Part shown: one piece after another, positions 48,444-57,677 of the stretch
Layout: each line of letters opens with the position of its first letter
Numbering within the stretch: position 1 is the stretch's first letter
NCBI GenBank assembly: GCA_913058335.1
Contig: CAJXPX010000010.1
Span: 1 to 64,000, forward strand
Reading direction: 5' to 3'
DNA: 64,000 nt
DNA from: an uncultured Hyphomonadaceae bacterium
Lineage (GTDB): Bacteria; Pseudomonadota; Alphaproteobacteria; Caulobacterales; Maricaulaceae
The notes under the pieces: generated by a model
Told to the model about the DNA's origin: nothing
Seen by the model: the letters and a program-made list of their open reading frames with translations, nothing else
The model's database searches: none
Made by a program: the position numbers and the translations under genes

Positions 48444-49472
48444 TTATAAGACGCGATAGCCAAGCAATTTTATATCAGGACTTAAATAGTCCTCTTTGAC
48501 TGTTTCGACCTTAGTTAAATCAGTAGAGAGGTATTTTTTACTGTCATCGCAAAAAACTGTAACCACTTTTGCGCCCGGTTTCATTTCGCGTTGAACTTTT
48601 AAAGCGGCGAGTAGATTTGCGCCTGAAGATATGCCTACACCTAGTCCCAACTCAGAGCTGAGTTTTTGGGCCATAATGATACTATCTCCGTCATTAACGC
48701 AGATAACTTTATCGAGTGTTTTAAGACATACAATATCAGGAATGAATTCATCAGAGACACCTTGGATGCGATGTTTCCCGATTTTGTGGCCCGTCGTTAG
48801 GGTTGGGCTTTCTGCCGGTTCCATCGGGTGGATTTTGGTGTTTGGGCAAAGGGCTTTCAGCGCTTTTCCGACCCCCATGACCGTTCCGCCTGTTCCTACG
48901 CCGGCGACGAAGGCGTCAGGGCATTCACCGAGCTGTTGGGCGATTTCCGGCCCGGTGGTACCGCAATGCGCTTTGCAATTATCTTCATTGGAGAATTGAC
49001 GGGGTAGAAATACATCATTGCGGGATCGCGCGAGATTTTCAGCCATTTGGATAGAACCAACAAACCCACCTTCTTCAGGGCTAACAAGCCTCACATCTGC
49101 CCCGTAGCTTTTCATAAGGGCAATTCGTTCTTGGCTCATCCAGTTCGGCATATAGATTCGCACAGGATGGCCCAGCGCCCGACCGAGAGCGCAAAAGGCA
49201 ATTCCTGCATTCCCGCTGGTGGCTTCGACAAGCATATCGCCTGAGCGCAACAATCCAGTCTGATAGGCACCACGTAAAACCTCTAATGCCATCCGGTCTT
49301 TAATTGACCCTGACAGGTTGAAATATTCCAACTTGGCATAAAGCGTGACGGGTATGTTGCGATGAAGCATGTCTACCGCCACCATAGGTGTATTTCCCAC
49401 TAGTCGCTCGAGCGTTTTAAACATGGCGGGGAGGGTAAAATCTGCTTTTGATTTTTCGAGCGTTGGAATCAT
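48444..49472 (-). CDS. Cysteine synthase family PLP-dependent enzyme
   Basis: A fold type II PLP enzyme of 342 residues, of the O-acetylserine sulfhydrylase family. The PLP lysine is in [14 protein letters not shown] (near residue 58). The substrate loop is [17 protein letters not shown], the phosphate-binding loop is [15 protein letters not shown], and [10 protein letters not shown] follows. The sequence is nearer CysM than CysK, but a cystathionine beta-synthase-like or cysteine-degrading role is possible. It is divergent from an Lrp/AsnC regulator, which probably controls it. AAGG precedes the ATG. Confidence 0.88.
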   Translation of the reverse strand: MIPTLEKSKADFTLPAMFKTLERLVGNTPMVAVDMLHRNIPVTLYAKLEYFNLSGSIKDRMALEVLRGAYQTGLLRSGDMLVEATSGNAGIAFCALGRALGHPVRIYMPNWMSQERIALMKSYGADVRLVSPEEGGFVGSIQMAENLARSRNDVFLPRQFSNEDNCKAHCGTTGPEIAQQLGECPDAFVAGVGTGGTVMGVGKALKALCPNTKIHPMEPAESPTLTTGHKIGKHRIQGVSDEFIPDIVCLKTLDKVICVNDGDSIIMAQKLSSELGLGVGISSGANLLAALKVQREMKPGAKVVTVFCDDSKKYLSTDLTKVETVKEDYLSPDIKLLGYRVL

Positions 49473-49583
49473 ATTATGCCTTTTTTATTTAAGAGAGAGA
49501 CTAGCGCGGCATGTTTCAAAAGACTTCTACATGGGACACCTAATTCAGTAGAAAAACATAAAATTTTTTGATATAATTCCAAT

Positions 49584-50063
49584 ATGACAGAAAAAATTAC
49601 ACAAATAGATGTTAAAATTCTTCAAATATTACAATCAGATGCGACTCGGTCTCTTGAGTCGATTTCTGATGAAATTGGGGTGTCTCTGAATACGTGTTGG
49701 CGCAGAGTCAGAGCGCTCGAAGATTCAGGGGTGTTGGAGCGCCGCGTTGCACTGCTTGATAACGTAAAAATTGGATTGCCGCTTACGGTGTTTGTATCTG
49801 TTCGTACGGATGATCATTCAAAAGCCTGGTCCGAAGCCTTTGACAAAGCCGTTCGCGAAATGCCAGAAATTGTCGAGTTTTACAGGCTAGCGGGGGATGT
49901 CGACTATATCATGAAAATGTTGGTCACCAATGTGAAGCATTATGACAAAGTTTATCAGAATCTTATCAGCCGGATTCGTCTCTCGGATGTCTCGGCCAGT
50001 TTTGCGATGGAGGAATTAAAGTTCACGACTGAGTTACCTCTGTCGCAAATAGAAAACAGATAA
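49584..50063 (+). CDS. Lrp/AsnC family transcriptional regulator
   Basis: A 159-residue regulator with an N-terminal winged HTH (DVKILQILQSDATRSLESIS, IGVSLNTCWRRVRALEDSGV) and a C-terminal RAM ligand-binding domain. It is divergent from the cysteine synthase-family gene with 111 bases between, a typical regulator-target pair. By analogy with Lrp-type cysteine-responsive regulators it may sense cysteine or a related amino acid; that is inference. It ends one base before the convergent pseudouridine synthase. Confidence 0.88.
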   Translation: MTEKITQIDVKILQILQSDATRSLESISDEIGVSLNTCWRRVRALEDSGVLERRVALLDNVKIGLPLTVFVSVRTDDHSKAWSEAFDKAVREMPEIVEFYRLAGDVDYIMKMLVTNVKHYDKVYQNLISRIRLSDVSASFAMEELKFTTELPLSQIENR

Positions 50064-50064
50064 A

Positions 50065-50733
50065 TCAGAATGGGCACGGAGATTTAAACTCGACCCATGA
50101 TCCGCCTGTAGGTTCCCTAAATTTGAGACTGCAGGCATGAAGATGAAGTCTTTGGCTTTGTTGGAAAACCTCATCAGATGCATAAAGCTGGTCGCCTATA
50201 ATCGGATGCCCGAGGCACAGCATGTGTAGTCTTAATTGATGCGATCGACCAGTGACGGGATGGAGGCTAATCCGCGTTTTCTCAGTTTTAGTATCTGTAA
50301 CGACCCAATCTGTAACAGCCCGGCGTCCCTTTTCAAAATCAATCATCTGTCTTGGACGGTGTGGCCAGTCAGTCCAGATTGGCAGATTGATCCGACCGCT
50401 CTGAGCCGCGGGTCTGCCGGCAATGTCCGCCATATAAGTTTTAAGGATTTGGCGATTTTCAAATTGTAGTCCGAGGTGACGTTGAGCGTGTTTGGACTTG
50501 GCAAATATCATAAGTCCTGACGTCGCCATATCTAAACGGTGAATAGTCAACGCGTCCTGACAATAGGAGTGAATCCTTGCCTCTAGGCAATCCGGTTCAC
50601 TTTTTCCGGGCACACTTAAAAGCCCAGCCGGCTTATCGACTAATACGTAATCCTCCGTCTCTGCGATAATAGAAAGTGGCCCTTTCGGCGGGGCGTACAA
50701 AAATGGCCGAGTATAAACCGGGAAGTCATACAT
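50065..50733 (-). CDS. RluA family pseudouridine synthase
   Basis: A 222-residue enzyme that isomerises uridine in rRNA or tRNA. The catalytic motif HRLDMATSGLMIFAKS holds the Asp (HRLD). Further family motifs are RQILKTYMADIAGRP and HPVTGRSHQLRLHMLCLGHP. There is no S4 domain. ATG 50733 is chosen because upstream codons overlap the end of rnd (stop at 50765) and have no family match. The RNA target is not known from the sequence. Confidence 0.88.
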   Translation of the reverse strand: MYDFPVYTRPFLYAPPKGPLSIIAETEDYVLVDKPAGLLSVPGKSEPDCLEARIHSYCQDALTIHRLDMATSGLMIFAKSKHAQRHLGLQFENRQILKTYMADIAGRPAAQSGRINLPIWTDWPHRPRQMIDFEKGRRAVTDWVVTDTKTEKTRISLHPVTGRSHQLRLHMLCLGHPIIGDQLYASDEVFQQSQRLHLHACSLKFREPTGGSWVEFKSPCPF

Positions 50734-50764
50734 TATACTGCGGCTCAAACTTTTACAGGCAGCT

Positions 50765-51952
50765 TCACCCGACAGGTTCGACGACAACGTCTTCACCGTC
50801 CAGACGTAAAGCGAGTTTGCCGTCCAAGAGGGCAAGAGCGTCTTCCCCAAATATCTCCCGCCTCCATCCCTTTAGCGCGTCAATGTCAGCGCCCTCTCCG
50901 AAAGCGGCAAGTTTATTGATGTCAGCCGAATTCGCCACCATGCGTGTCGCGAGTCCGACAACTTCTGTTCTGAGCCGCAATAAAGTTCGGAGCATTTCAA
51001 CGCGCGGCCCCAAATTTGGCGGCATATGCTGAACCTTTGGAGCCGGCGGGGCGTAATCGTCGGCATTGTCCACGGCGGCGCTGATGGCGTCGAGTAGAGG
51101 TTGAGCAGAGCGAGATTTCTCAAATCCTCTCGGTACGCCTCGCAGGCGCTCAAGCGCTTTCAAATCACGGGGCCTTTGCTGCGCCAGATCATACATAGCA
51201 TCGTCTTTTAAAATACGACGACGCGGCACATTTTTAGTAATGGCCTCGCGTTCTCGCCAAGCCGCAGCCGCTTTCAGGGCCGCGAGATAATGTTTTTTCG
51301 GATTCCTAACCTTGAGTCTTTGCCAAGCTTCCTCTGGATCAAACGTGTAGAGGTTCTCCTCCATCTGAGGTAGCATCTCCTCTTTGACCAATTTCAAGCG
51401 GTTTTTATCCTTCAACTCTTTTATCAGGCCTGGGTATAGATCTCTCAAATGGGTGACATCGGCAAGAGCGTAAGATAATTGTTTTTCGGATAGCGGGCGT
51501 CGAGACCAGTCCGTGAAGCGCGCGCCTTTGTCCAGATTGATATTCAGCCGTCCTTTAACGAGGGCGCCGTATCCAACACTGTCTCCAAACCCTAGGGCCA
51601 TCGCCGCTATCTGTGTGTCAAAAATTGGTCCGGGCACGGCGTTGCAGAGCTGATAAAAGATTTCCATATCCTGACGGGCCGCATGAAGCACCTTTGTAAC
51701 GCGCTCTTCCATCAGCATTTTGCAAAATGGAGCTAGGTCAATGCCGTCTGCCAAAGGATCTACAATGACTTCCTTGTCACTTGTCGACATTTGAATGAGA
51801 CAAAGTTCAGAGTAAAATGTGCTTTCACGCATAAACTCGGTATCGACGCAGACAAAATCCTGCGTGGTAGCATATTCACAAAACTCTGTGAGAGCGTCAG
51901 TTGTTGTAATAATGTCCAAAATAATAAACGGCTTAGGCCGTCTTAACTCCAT
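50765..51952 (-). CDS. rnd: Ribonuclease D
   Basis: Rnd is a 3'-5' exoribonuclease for tRNA 3' maturation. The 395-residue product shows the DEDDy exonuclease motifs: VCVDTEFMRE (Asp and Glu), LHAARQDMEIF, FDTQIAAMALG, and YALADVTHLRDLY with the Asp and Tyr. One or two HRDC domains follow from about residue 210 (LKALERLRGVPRGFEKSRSA). ATG 51952 overlaps the end of the upstream hydrolase gene; a TTG at 51919 giving MDIITTTDAL would match homologues better, so the exact start is open. Confidence 0.92.
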   Translation of the reverse strand: MELRRPKPFIILDIITTTDALTEFCEYATTQDFVCVDTEFMRESTFYSELCLIQMSTSDKEVIVDPLADGIDLAPFCKMLMEERVTKVLHAARQDMEIFYQLCNAVPGPIFDTQIAAMALGFGDSVGYGALVKGRLNINLDKGARFTDWSRRPLSEKQLSYALADVTHLRDLYPGLIKELKDKNRLKLVKEEMLPQMEENLYTFDPEEAWQRLKVRNPKKHYLAALKAAAAWREREAITKNVPRRRILKDDAMYDLAQQRPRDLKALERLRGVPRGFEKSRSAQPLLDAISAAVDNADDYAPPAPKVQHMPPNLGPRVEMLRTLLRLRTEVVGLATRMVANSADINKLAAFGEGADIDALKGWRREIFGEDALALLDGKLALRLDGEDVVVEPVG

Positions 51953-52670
51953 GATTGTTAAAGACTTCGGTTAAAAGATCTTGGGCCGCCAAAGTTGCTC
52001 GGCGTTCGCTATCTGGATTATAATGTAGACCAAGTTCGTCATTATCGGCGCCTGGCACCATAAAGGCGTGAGACGTATTTCCGTACGCATGGAGTTGCCA
52101 ATCACATTCAGCCTCAACCATCTCTTTCCCGACCATAACGACATCTTCGGGCGGGGCCATTGGATCGTCCCACCCATGAGCGATCAAAACTTTCGATTTG
52201 ATTTTATGCTTGGGCAAATCCGGGGCGTCTAAAAGTCCGTGGAAAGAAATTGCGGCTTTTAAATCCAGTCCGGCGCGTGCCATATCAAGCGTACAAAGCC
52301 CGCCAAAGCAAAATCCGATAGCAGACATGGCTTTTTCGTCGACTTCATCAAGCGCGGCAGCGGCTTCAAATCCGGCTTTGAGACGTTTAAGAAGTTTAGC
52401 GCGATCTTCTTTTAAAGGCCCCATACGCTCCATTTTAGCGTCAGTTGTTTCCGGCTGCTCGCCATTGCCATAATTGTCCAGGCAGAAACCGACATATCCT
52501 AGAGCCGCCATTTGAATAGCTTTGTCCTGTGCAAAAGTGTCTAGACCGCCCCAAGCATGGTTGATTAAAACGCAGGGTTTCGGATCAGCATAACTTTCAT
52601 CCCACGCCAAATATCCAATACAGGTGGTCTCGCCATCCTTATACTCAATCGGGCGCGTCGTGATCGTCAT
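51933..52670 (-). CDS. Dienelactone hydrolase family protein
   Basis: An alpha/beta hydrolase of 245 residues. The nucleophile elbow GFCFGG carries Cys, as in dienelactone hydrolases; the acid is probably the Asp in AHGWDDPMAPPED and the base is His in TSHAFMVPG. Natural substrates are unknown, and many such proteins act on other esters. ATG 52670 is preferred over 52682, with GGAG six bases upstream. The gene overlaps the proposed rnd start by 20 bases. Confidence 0.87.
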   Translation of the reverse strand: MTITTRPIEYKDGETTCIGYLAWDESYADPKPCVLINHAWGGLDTFAQDKAIQMAALGYVGFCLDNYGNGEQPETTDAKMERMGPLKEDRAKLLKRLKAGFEAAAALDEVDEKAMSAIGFCFGGLCTLDMARAGLDLKAAISFHGLLDAPDLPKHKIKSKVLIAHGWDDPMAPPEDVVMVGKEMVEAECDWQLHAYGNTSHAFMVPGADNDELGLHYNPDSERRATLAAQDLLTEVFNNHGVKTA

Positions 52671-52811
52671 ACAAAACTCCATCTTAAATTATGGACGGAG
52701 TTTTATCTTTCAGACAGCTGTCGTCAACTGGTCAGGCCCCGAACTGTATGAGATTAACGAAACATTAGTCATAAAGTGAGAGTTTGAACGCGAAAAATGC
52801 GGAGGGAACTC

Positions 52812-53414
52812 ATGACTTTACAAAAATTTTGCGCTATAGGCACAATTCTAGCCTTGAGCGCCTGCACAACGGCGCAGGAAAATCCTAATTATCAATTTTC
52901 TTCTAAATATGAAGGAGAGACGCCTGCGACCCAGATGGCGGCGAATTCACTAGATTCTAATGCGGTTTATGTAAGTCCTGAGGCTAGGGCTGCTCAGCTT
53001 AACGGAATGACAGATCAATCTATCTCTCAGGCTCAAGTGAGTTACGCAAACTCCTCCACAGTTCAAAATGACTATCCAGAACAGGTGAACGTCTTCACAC
53101 CGGGGCAAGTTGGCACGCCGGGATACGGCGTATATGTTCCAGAAAATGTGGAGAATTACGACTATTCGGAAAATGTGGTGTCCACGAGTAACCAGTATGC
53201 GGTAAACAACAACGCAGAAGAAATGAGATCCCTTCAGGGATCATTCGAAGCGCAGCCTTCCGTTAACTACATCGTCGGGAGCGGAGATACGGTTTACAAT
53301 ATTTCGCGTCGTCTTTGCGTGGATGTCGAAGAAGTTCAGGCGCCGAACGCGCTTGGGAATGATTTTGCAATTAATATTGGACAGCCTCTCTATTTGCCGC
53401 CGTCTCGATGTTAA
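52812..53414 (+). CDS. LysM domain lipoprotein
   Basis: A 200-residue exported protein. The signal ends in a lipobox (ALSAC, then TTAQENP). A long polar linker (Gln, Asn, Ser and Val rich) follows, and a single C-terminal LysM domain (NYIVGSGDTVYNISRRLCVD, LGNDFAINIGQPLYLPPSRC) probably binds peptidoglycan. The pair of Cys within LysM is unusual. ATG 52812 has GGAGGGAAC directly upstream; an earlier ATG at 52797 precedes that site. Its enzymatic partner, if any, is not adjacent. Confidence 0.85.
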   Translation: MTLQKFCAIGTILALSACTTAQENPNYQFSSKYEGETPATQMAANSLDSNAVYVSPEARAAQLNGMTDQSISQAQVSYANSSTVQNDYPEQVNVFTPGQVGTPGYGVYVPENVENYDYSENVVSTSNQYAVNNNAEEMRSLQGSFEAQPSVNYIVGSGDTVYNISRRLCVDVEEVQAPNALGNDFAINIGQPLYLPPSRC

Positions 53415-53480
53415 AACCTGCCTCCTTAAATTAACTTTCAGGGATTGCTTTAGATATTAAGAGGGCCTCAACAAAGTCGT

Positions 53481-53501
53481 AGAGGTTTAAACTAAACCTC
53501 T
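53481..53501. repeat. Perfect inverted repeat
   Basis: AGAGGTTTA-AAC-TAAACCTCT has perfect 9-base arms with a 3-base centre, 66 bases after the LysM gene. It may be an operator or weak terminator. The remaining bases 53415-53652 show no gene. Confidence 0.5.
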
Positions 53502-53652
53502 TCCATTGCTTTCACGAAGATCACGCTCAGTCGGTGAAATACATTCGGGAAGTCGAAACATCGACAGGACACCTCATAACCATTTTTGCTGATATGTAGG
53601 GTCCAACGCTTCGCTGGGGCCTGTTTTAAAGATGGATCCATGATTCAAAGAA

Positions 53653-53892
53653 TTAGCCGTGAAGGACCACTTGCAGAATTGTCGGGCTGACTCCGCAACT
53701 GTGTGCAGCGAGTCGATTGGCTATGTTTTGGGGAGTCTTGCCAATTGTGACAGTGGGCCCGAAAAACTTCGATGCAATAGTTGGGAGCATCAACAAAGTC
53801 GCGTAAGAGAAAATTGAAGTGGTAAAGGGCGACAGGATCATAGTCACGGCGGGCGTCCTTTTTGGCCGCCCCGGCACAATAAACACACTCAA
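53653..53892 (-). CDS. Doubtful small ORF after the O-antigen ligase-like gene
   Basis: An open frame of 79 codons whose TTG start overlaps the stop of the upstream ligase-like gene (TTGA). I do not recognise the product. It has one hydrophobic stretch (SIFSYATLLMLPTIASKFFG) and no clear Shine-Dalgarno. The overlap argues for coupling, but codon pattern and lack of motif argue that it may be chance. Confidence 0.2.
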   Translation of the reverse strand: MSVFIVPGRPKRTPAVTMILSPFTTSIFSYATLLMLPTIASKFFGPTVTIGKTPQNIANRLAAHSCGVSPTILQVVLHG

Positions 53893-55217
53893 GATTGAGA
53901 CGATAGATTAGCTTCTAATTTGTTTTCATCTCGGAGGGGGCGGAAATCATGCTGAAGGGTAAATAGCTTAGCACAGGTCGCGACGAATAATATCCAAGAC
54001 AGGCTATTTTGTTGCAAAATTGCGCTCTCCGACATGGAAAATCCAATATAGGATAAAAGTGTCAATACGACCCAATAGGTTTCGCGTCCGCCGTTCCTGA
54101 TATTGTACAGGGCAAAACCCAAAGTGATGAGAATTTGCAACGCGAATAAAATGACAATTCCCACACCGGCGGAAAGCCAAATTTCAATCCAGCCATTATG
54201 AGCTGTTGGGACGCCCCATTCCAGAACTTGCCGGACAATATAAGATGGCCCTAAAGGGTCGTCCCAAAATATGCCATACCCATAGCCAAGCCAGAATTTT
54301 TGCTGAATAGCCTCGCTTAGAAGCGCCCAAATATCCGTCCGTCCCGTTAAGGAAGGGTCTTTACCGATGAGGCCAAACATAACTTCTGGAAACATGGCTA
54401 GAGCTGTAGAGAAGAACCCGATAGTCATCACCAATGTAAATATAAGTGGTATACGGGTGACAGGGTTGGTTCTGTACAGCTTCAGAAAAATATAAGTCCC
54501 AATGCAAAGCATTGAAATCAGAAGGGCTGTTTTCGACGTCGAGGCAAGTACCAGTCCAAAACATAAGAGGGCAATTGGCAGGTAGAGCCAACCACGTTTC
54601 GGGCGGAGCGCGAAGGCACAGATGGCGGCAATCAAGCCTTTGGTCATCATTCCTCCGAGTTGGTTTTTCTCAGCAAAAGGCCCTCGCCAAGCCCCGGCAT
54701 TAACCTCCTGCATAATGGCTCGTCCGGGATCCATCACGACCAGGGCAATCGTGATTAGCCCGATGAAGAGAAAAGCAATAGCGATGATTTGAACCAAACG
54801 GCCCCAGCTAAACCACGCGGCTAAAGTCAGGCCAATATAACTCGTGAGCAGGAGCGCAATAGAGCGTCTCAATGTCGTTGGTGGGTCAATCGACCAGAAC
54901 ATCGACAGACCACAAAATAAAACACAGAGAATTAGCAAGGGTGAAAACGTTGCCAAACGAATAATTTCCATCAACTTCGGCAAGCTCAGCATGAGGACTA
55001 AAAGATACACTGGATACCAGACAAACCGCGCCATCGGGCTTTCCGCGGCTAATTGATCCGCACTGGCAAAAAGATCCGGAAAGAGGATCCCCACTCCGGC
55101 GCCGCTAGCAAAAATAACGACCAAAATAAAAATCGAGATAACCAGAAAATGGCCAACATCGCTTAGCGCGCGATTGCGCGTGCGAAGTTGCAGTTCGGAA
55201 TAGGGAACAGTGACCAT
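53889..55217 (-). CDS. O-antigen ligase/polymerase-like membrane protein
   Basis: A 442-residue inner-membrane protein with about eleven helices. The Wzy_C/O-antigen ligase region (residues about 180-370) contains GAWRGPFAEKNQLGGMMTKG, STSKTALLISML, then KDPSLTGRTDIW and PTAHNGWIEIWLSAG, typical of ExoQ/WaaL-like proteins that polymerise or ligate surface polysaccharide. Which polymer is unknown, and no other polysaccharide cluster is in the window except an acyltransferase divergent next to it. Confidence 0.82.
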   Translation of the reverse strand: MVTVPYSELQLRTRNRALSDVGHFLVISIFILVVIFASGAGVGILFPDLFASADQLAAESPMARFVWYPVYLLVLMLSLPKLMEIIRLATFSPLLILCVLFCGLSMFWSIDPPTTLRRSIALLLTSYIGLTLAAWFSWGRLVQIIAIAFLFIGLITIALVVMDPGRAIMQEVNAGAWRGPFAEKNQLGGMMTKGLIAAICAFALRPKRGWLYLPIALLCFGLVLASTSKTALLISMLCIGTYIFLKLYRTNPVTRIPLIFTLVMTIGFFSTALAMFPEVMFGLIGKDPSLTGRTDIWALLSEAIQQKFWLGYGYGIFWDDPLGPSYIVRQVLEWGVPTAHNGWIEIWLSAGVGIVILFALQILITLGFALYNIRNGGRETYWVVLTLLSYIGFSMSESAILQQNSLSWILFVATCAKLFTLQHDFRPLRDENKLEANLSSQS

Positions 55218-55333
55218 AGGGCAGGGTTAGGCAATTATAGTTAATGAAGATTTACGTTTGTTCGAGTCGACCGCCTATTCAGACTTTGTCTTTCGAGAAA
55301 ACAATCTTAAACATTTTGGCTTATGGCTAAGCC

Positions 55334-56497
55334 ATGTTTAAGCGATTGACCTCACAGCCCCCGCTCACAGCCGAGGCCCAATACGGATATATTCCTGGGC
55401 TGGACGGCATCAGAGCGATTGCCGTTTTGATCGTTATCATTGCGCATTTCGGTCTGACTAACCTTATCCCGGGCGGATTTGGGGTGACGGTTTTCTTTTT
55501 CATCTCGGGCTTTCTGATTACGCGGCTCCTTTTGGCAGAGGCGAGAACTAAAGGAAAAATCCATCTGAAAGACTTCTATATCCGGCGGATTGTCAGACTT
55601 TATCCGGCGCTCATTTTCATGGTGGTCGGGAGCACAGCGCTTTACCTGATTTTAGGGCAGGGCGGCCCGAAACCGATCGAATTTACTGCGGCGCTCGGCT
55701 ATTTTACCAACATCTATCAAGTCGTGGTTAGAGCTGGCGGAGAGCTCCCCTTCATGCCGTGGACACATTTGTGGTCGTTGGCAGTGGAAGAACATTTTTA
55801 CCTTATATTCCCTCTCCTCATGGTAGTTTTCGGGGTCTTTAAAAGGCGGTTGATATGGGCGTTAATGGGGCTTCTCGCGCTTGTGCCCTTATGGCGTCTC
55901 TTTACCTATTCTACTTTCGAAACCCTTCCGGTTGTTGACTATAATTATATGATGACAGACGCTCGAATTGACTCCATTGTTTGGGGCTGCCTGCTTTCTG
56001 TTTTGCTTGATAAAGATATTCGCCAAAGGCTGATTCAGAAGCTTACAGGTTGGTTTCCGATAATTGGGGCGGGCGCGATTTTGCTGCTTTGCTTTGCTCT
56101 GCGGGATGAAAGCTTCCGATATGTCTGGCGTTATAGCCTGCAAGGCGCTTCTCTCTTTATTCTAGTGTTAAACCTCTATTTCTTTCCCCCTGTTCGTTGG
56201 AGCCTCAGTGTATTAGAGCTTTGGCCGCTCGTCTGGATGGGGCGGCTCTCCTACCCGCTATATCTTTGGCATTTTCCCGTTTTGGATTTATCCCACAGAT
56301 TTATGGAGCCCGGATTGGCGCAAGTAAGTGTTGCCATTATCGGCAGTTTAGGCGTTTCGATATTCTCTTTTTTCCTTGTCGAAAAACCCTTCATGGCGCT
56401 TCGCAAACGTTTCGGCGCGCATATCGTAAAGAGACCGGCCATTACGAAAGACGCCCCGCCGGAAGCAAGGAAACCCGATCCGGCTTTGATGTCCTGA
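55334..56497 (+). CDS. Acyltransferase family 3 (OafA/YrhL-like)
   Basis: A 387-residue membrane O-acyltransferase with about ten transmembrane helices. The N-terminal family signature is GYIPGLDGIRAIAVLIVIIA, followed by HFGLTN (catalytic His) and GGFGVTVFFFISGFLITRLL; WTHLWSLAVEEHFYLIFPLL follows. Such enzymes add acetyl or other acyl groups to surface glycans. Divergent from the ligase-like gene, it may decorate the same polymer. It lies near but not in the sqd operon and is unlike SqdA. Confidence 0.9.
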   Translation: MFKRLTSQPPLTAEAQYGYIPGLDGIRAIAVLIVIIAHFGLTNLIPGGFGVTVFFFISGFLITRLLLAEARTKGKIHLKDFYIRRIVRLYPALIFMVVGSTALYLILGQGGPKPIEFTAALGYFTNIYQVVVRAGGELPFMPWTHLWSLAVEEHFYLIFPLLMVVFGVFKRRLIWALMGLLALVPLWRLFTYSTFETLPVVDYNYMMTDARIDSIVWGCLLSVLLDKDIRQRLIQKLTGWFPIIGAGAILLLCFALRDESFRYVWRYSLQGASLFILVLNLYFFPPVRWSLSVLELWPLVWMGRLSYPLYLWHFPVLDLSHRFMEPGLAQVSVAIIGSLGVSIFSFFLVEKPFMALRKRFGAHIVKRPAITKDAPPEARKPDPALMS

Positions 56498-56831
56498 CAC
56501 AAGACTTACTCGCTCCTGGCTTTCTGTCATTCCGCACAAGCCCGAAGGGTGCTGATATGGGCGCTTTACGGGCCCGTAAGGGCAAGGCTGAGATATTGAG
56601 TATATTGAGTGCCATCGTCAATTTTAATAAAGGAAGGCGCTGATATCTATAGATAATCAATGAGGTAGGCTTGGTGAATATAAGTATATTTCCGGCTCTC
56701 AAGTTTTAGGGTGAGCCAATGCGAGTTTCTTTAATAGAATGTAATTTCTCCGAAATCCCATCAGGAACATTCTGATCGCCGTGAGGGTGATCGTTTTCGA
56801 AGAGTTTCTCAAATTCAGTAACGGGATAAAC
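56498..56831. other. Intergenic region between acyltransferase and sqdC
   Basis: These 334 bases separate convergent genes. I see no gene. There is a perfect 14-base palindrome TTACGGGCCCGTAA at 56566-56579 and a short tandem ATATTGAGT near 56590-56610. No clear T-run terminator was found. Confidence 0.5.
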
Positions 56832-57677
56832 TCAAACTGCCCGAACAAACTCTCTTAATCCTCGCCAAGCTCGCGGTGTCCAACCGAGATTATTTAATTT
56901 CGTACAGTCCATCTCGGCTTTCTCGACATTAGATACAGCGTCGGGGAGTAATCCCTCTATTCTCTTGTGCTCACCATAGGCTTTCAAGAGGTTGTGGCGG
57001 TCAACGAAGATGTCCGAGGCGTTAAAAGCCTGATGGGCGACTTGCTCTTCGCGCAAGGACAAAACCAAACGGATTGCCGCAACCAGATCTTCGCCGTGCA
57101 GTTCGGTTCCGGCGCGCGGCTCGATGGTTTTTCCGGCTTCGAAATCAGCAAATAGTTCTGACCATTTGTGATCGGAGTTTGGCGTAGGTTGGCCGTATAT
57201 TCCGGTGGCCCGCAGACTGGTGCCGATTACGTCAAGATTATTGAGCGCTTGCTCTACATCCCATTTCATTTGTCCGTAAAGAGAGGTGGGATAGAGCGGG
57301 AGGTCTTCGGTTAAAAGCGCCGTCGCCGGGTGTCCGTCATAGACCGCTCTGGAGGACAGAAATATGATGCGCGGAACGCCGGCGTCTTTGGCGGTTTCGA
57401 ATAATTTAATCGAGCCTTCCAAATTGCGTTTTAGGAATCTATTGGGGTCATCGCCTTCGCCGCCCCTATACTGACCGGGAATATGGTCAAAGGCGCAGTG
57501 AATGAGGGCGTCAGCAGACGGAAGGCGGGTTGGAGAATTTGCCAAGTCAAAAGAAATCCATTCGCCTCGCTCCGTTTTGGAGCGGGTAAGGTGAACAATT
57601 TCATCTCCGCGCTTTTTGGCGTCTGCGACGATGAAGCGGCCAATATAGCCGCTGCTTCCTGTAACGAGGAGTTTCAT
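56832..57677 (-). CDS. sqdC: NAD-dependent epimerase/reductase, probable SqdC
   Basis: An extended short-chain dehydrogenase of 281 residues: Rossmann motif VTGSSGYIGRFIV, LSSRAVYDG with Ser, and the catalytic YGQMK pair. In Rhodobacter sphaeroides sqdC lies in the sqdBDC operon and its loss lowers sulfolipid and leads to a sulfoquinovosyl-dihydroxyacetone product, so it acts in the pathway though its exact step is unsettled. The gene symbol rests on operon context. Its ATG overlaps the sqdD stop (ATGA). Confidence 0.75.
   Translation of the reverse strand: MKLLVTGSSGYIGRFIVADAKKRGDEIVHLTRSKTERGEWISFDLANSPTRLPSADALIHCAFDHIPGQYRGGEGDDPNRFLKRNLEGSIKLFETAKDAGVPRIIFLSSRAVYDGHPATALLTEDLPLYPTSLYGQMKWDVEQALNNLDVIGTSLRATGIYGQPTPNSDHKWSELFADFEAGKTIEPRAGTELHGEDLVAAIRLVLSLREEQVAHQAFNASDIFVDRHNLLKAYGEHKRIEGLLPDAVSNVEKAEMDCTKLNNLGWTPRAWRGLREFVRAV

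Noticed and set aside
54361-54591. Frames inside the O-antigen ligase-like gene
   Set aside because: Hydrophobic genes give spurious frames on the same strand; no start signals seen.
55334-56497. Acyltransferase as the missing sqdA
   Set aside because: It has the membrane acyltransferase-3 signature and is convergent with the sqd operon; SqdA is a different, soluble-type acyltransferase as far as I recall.
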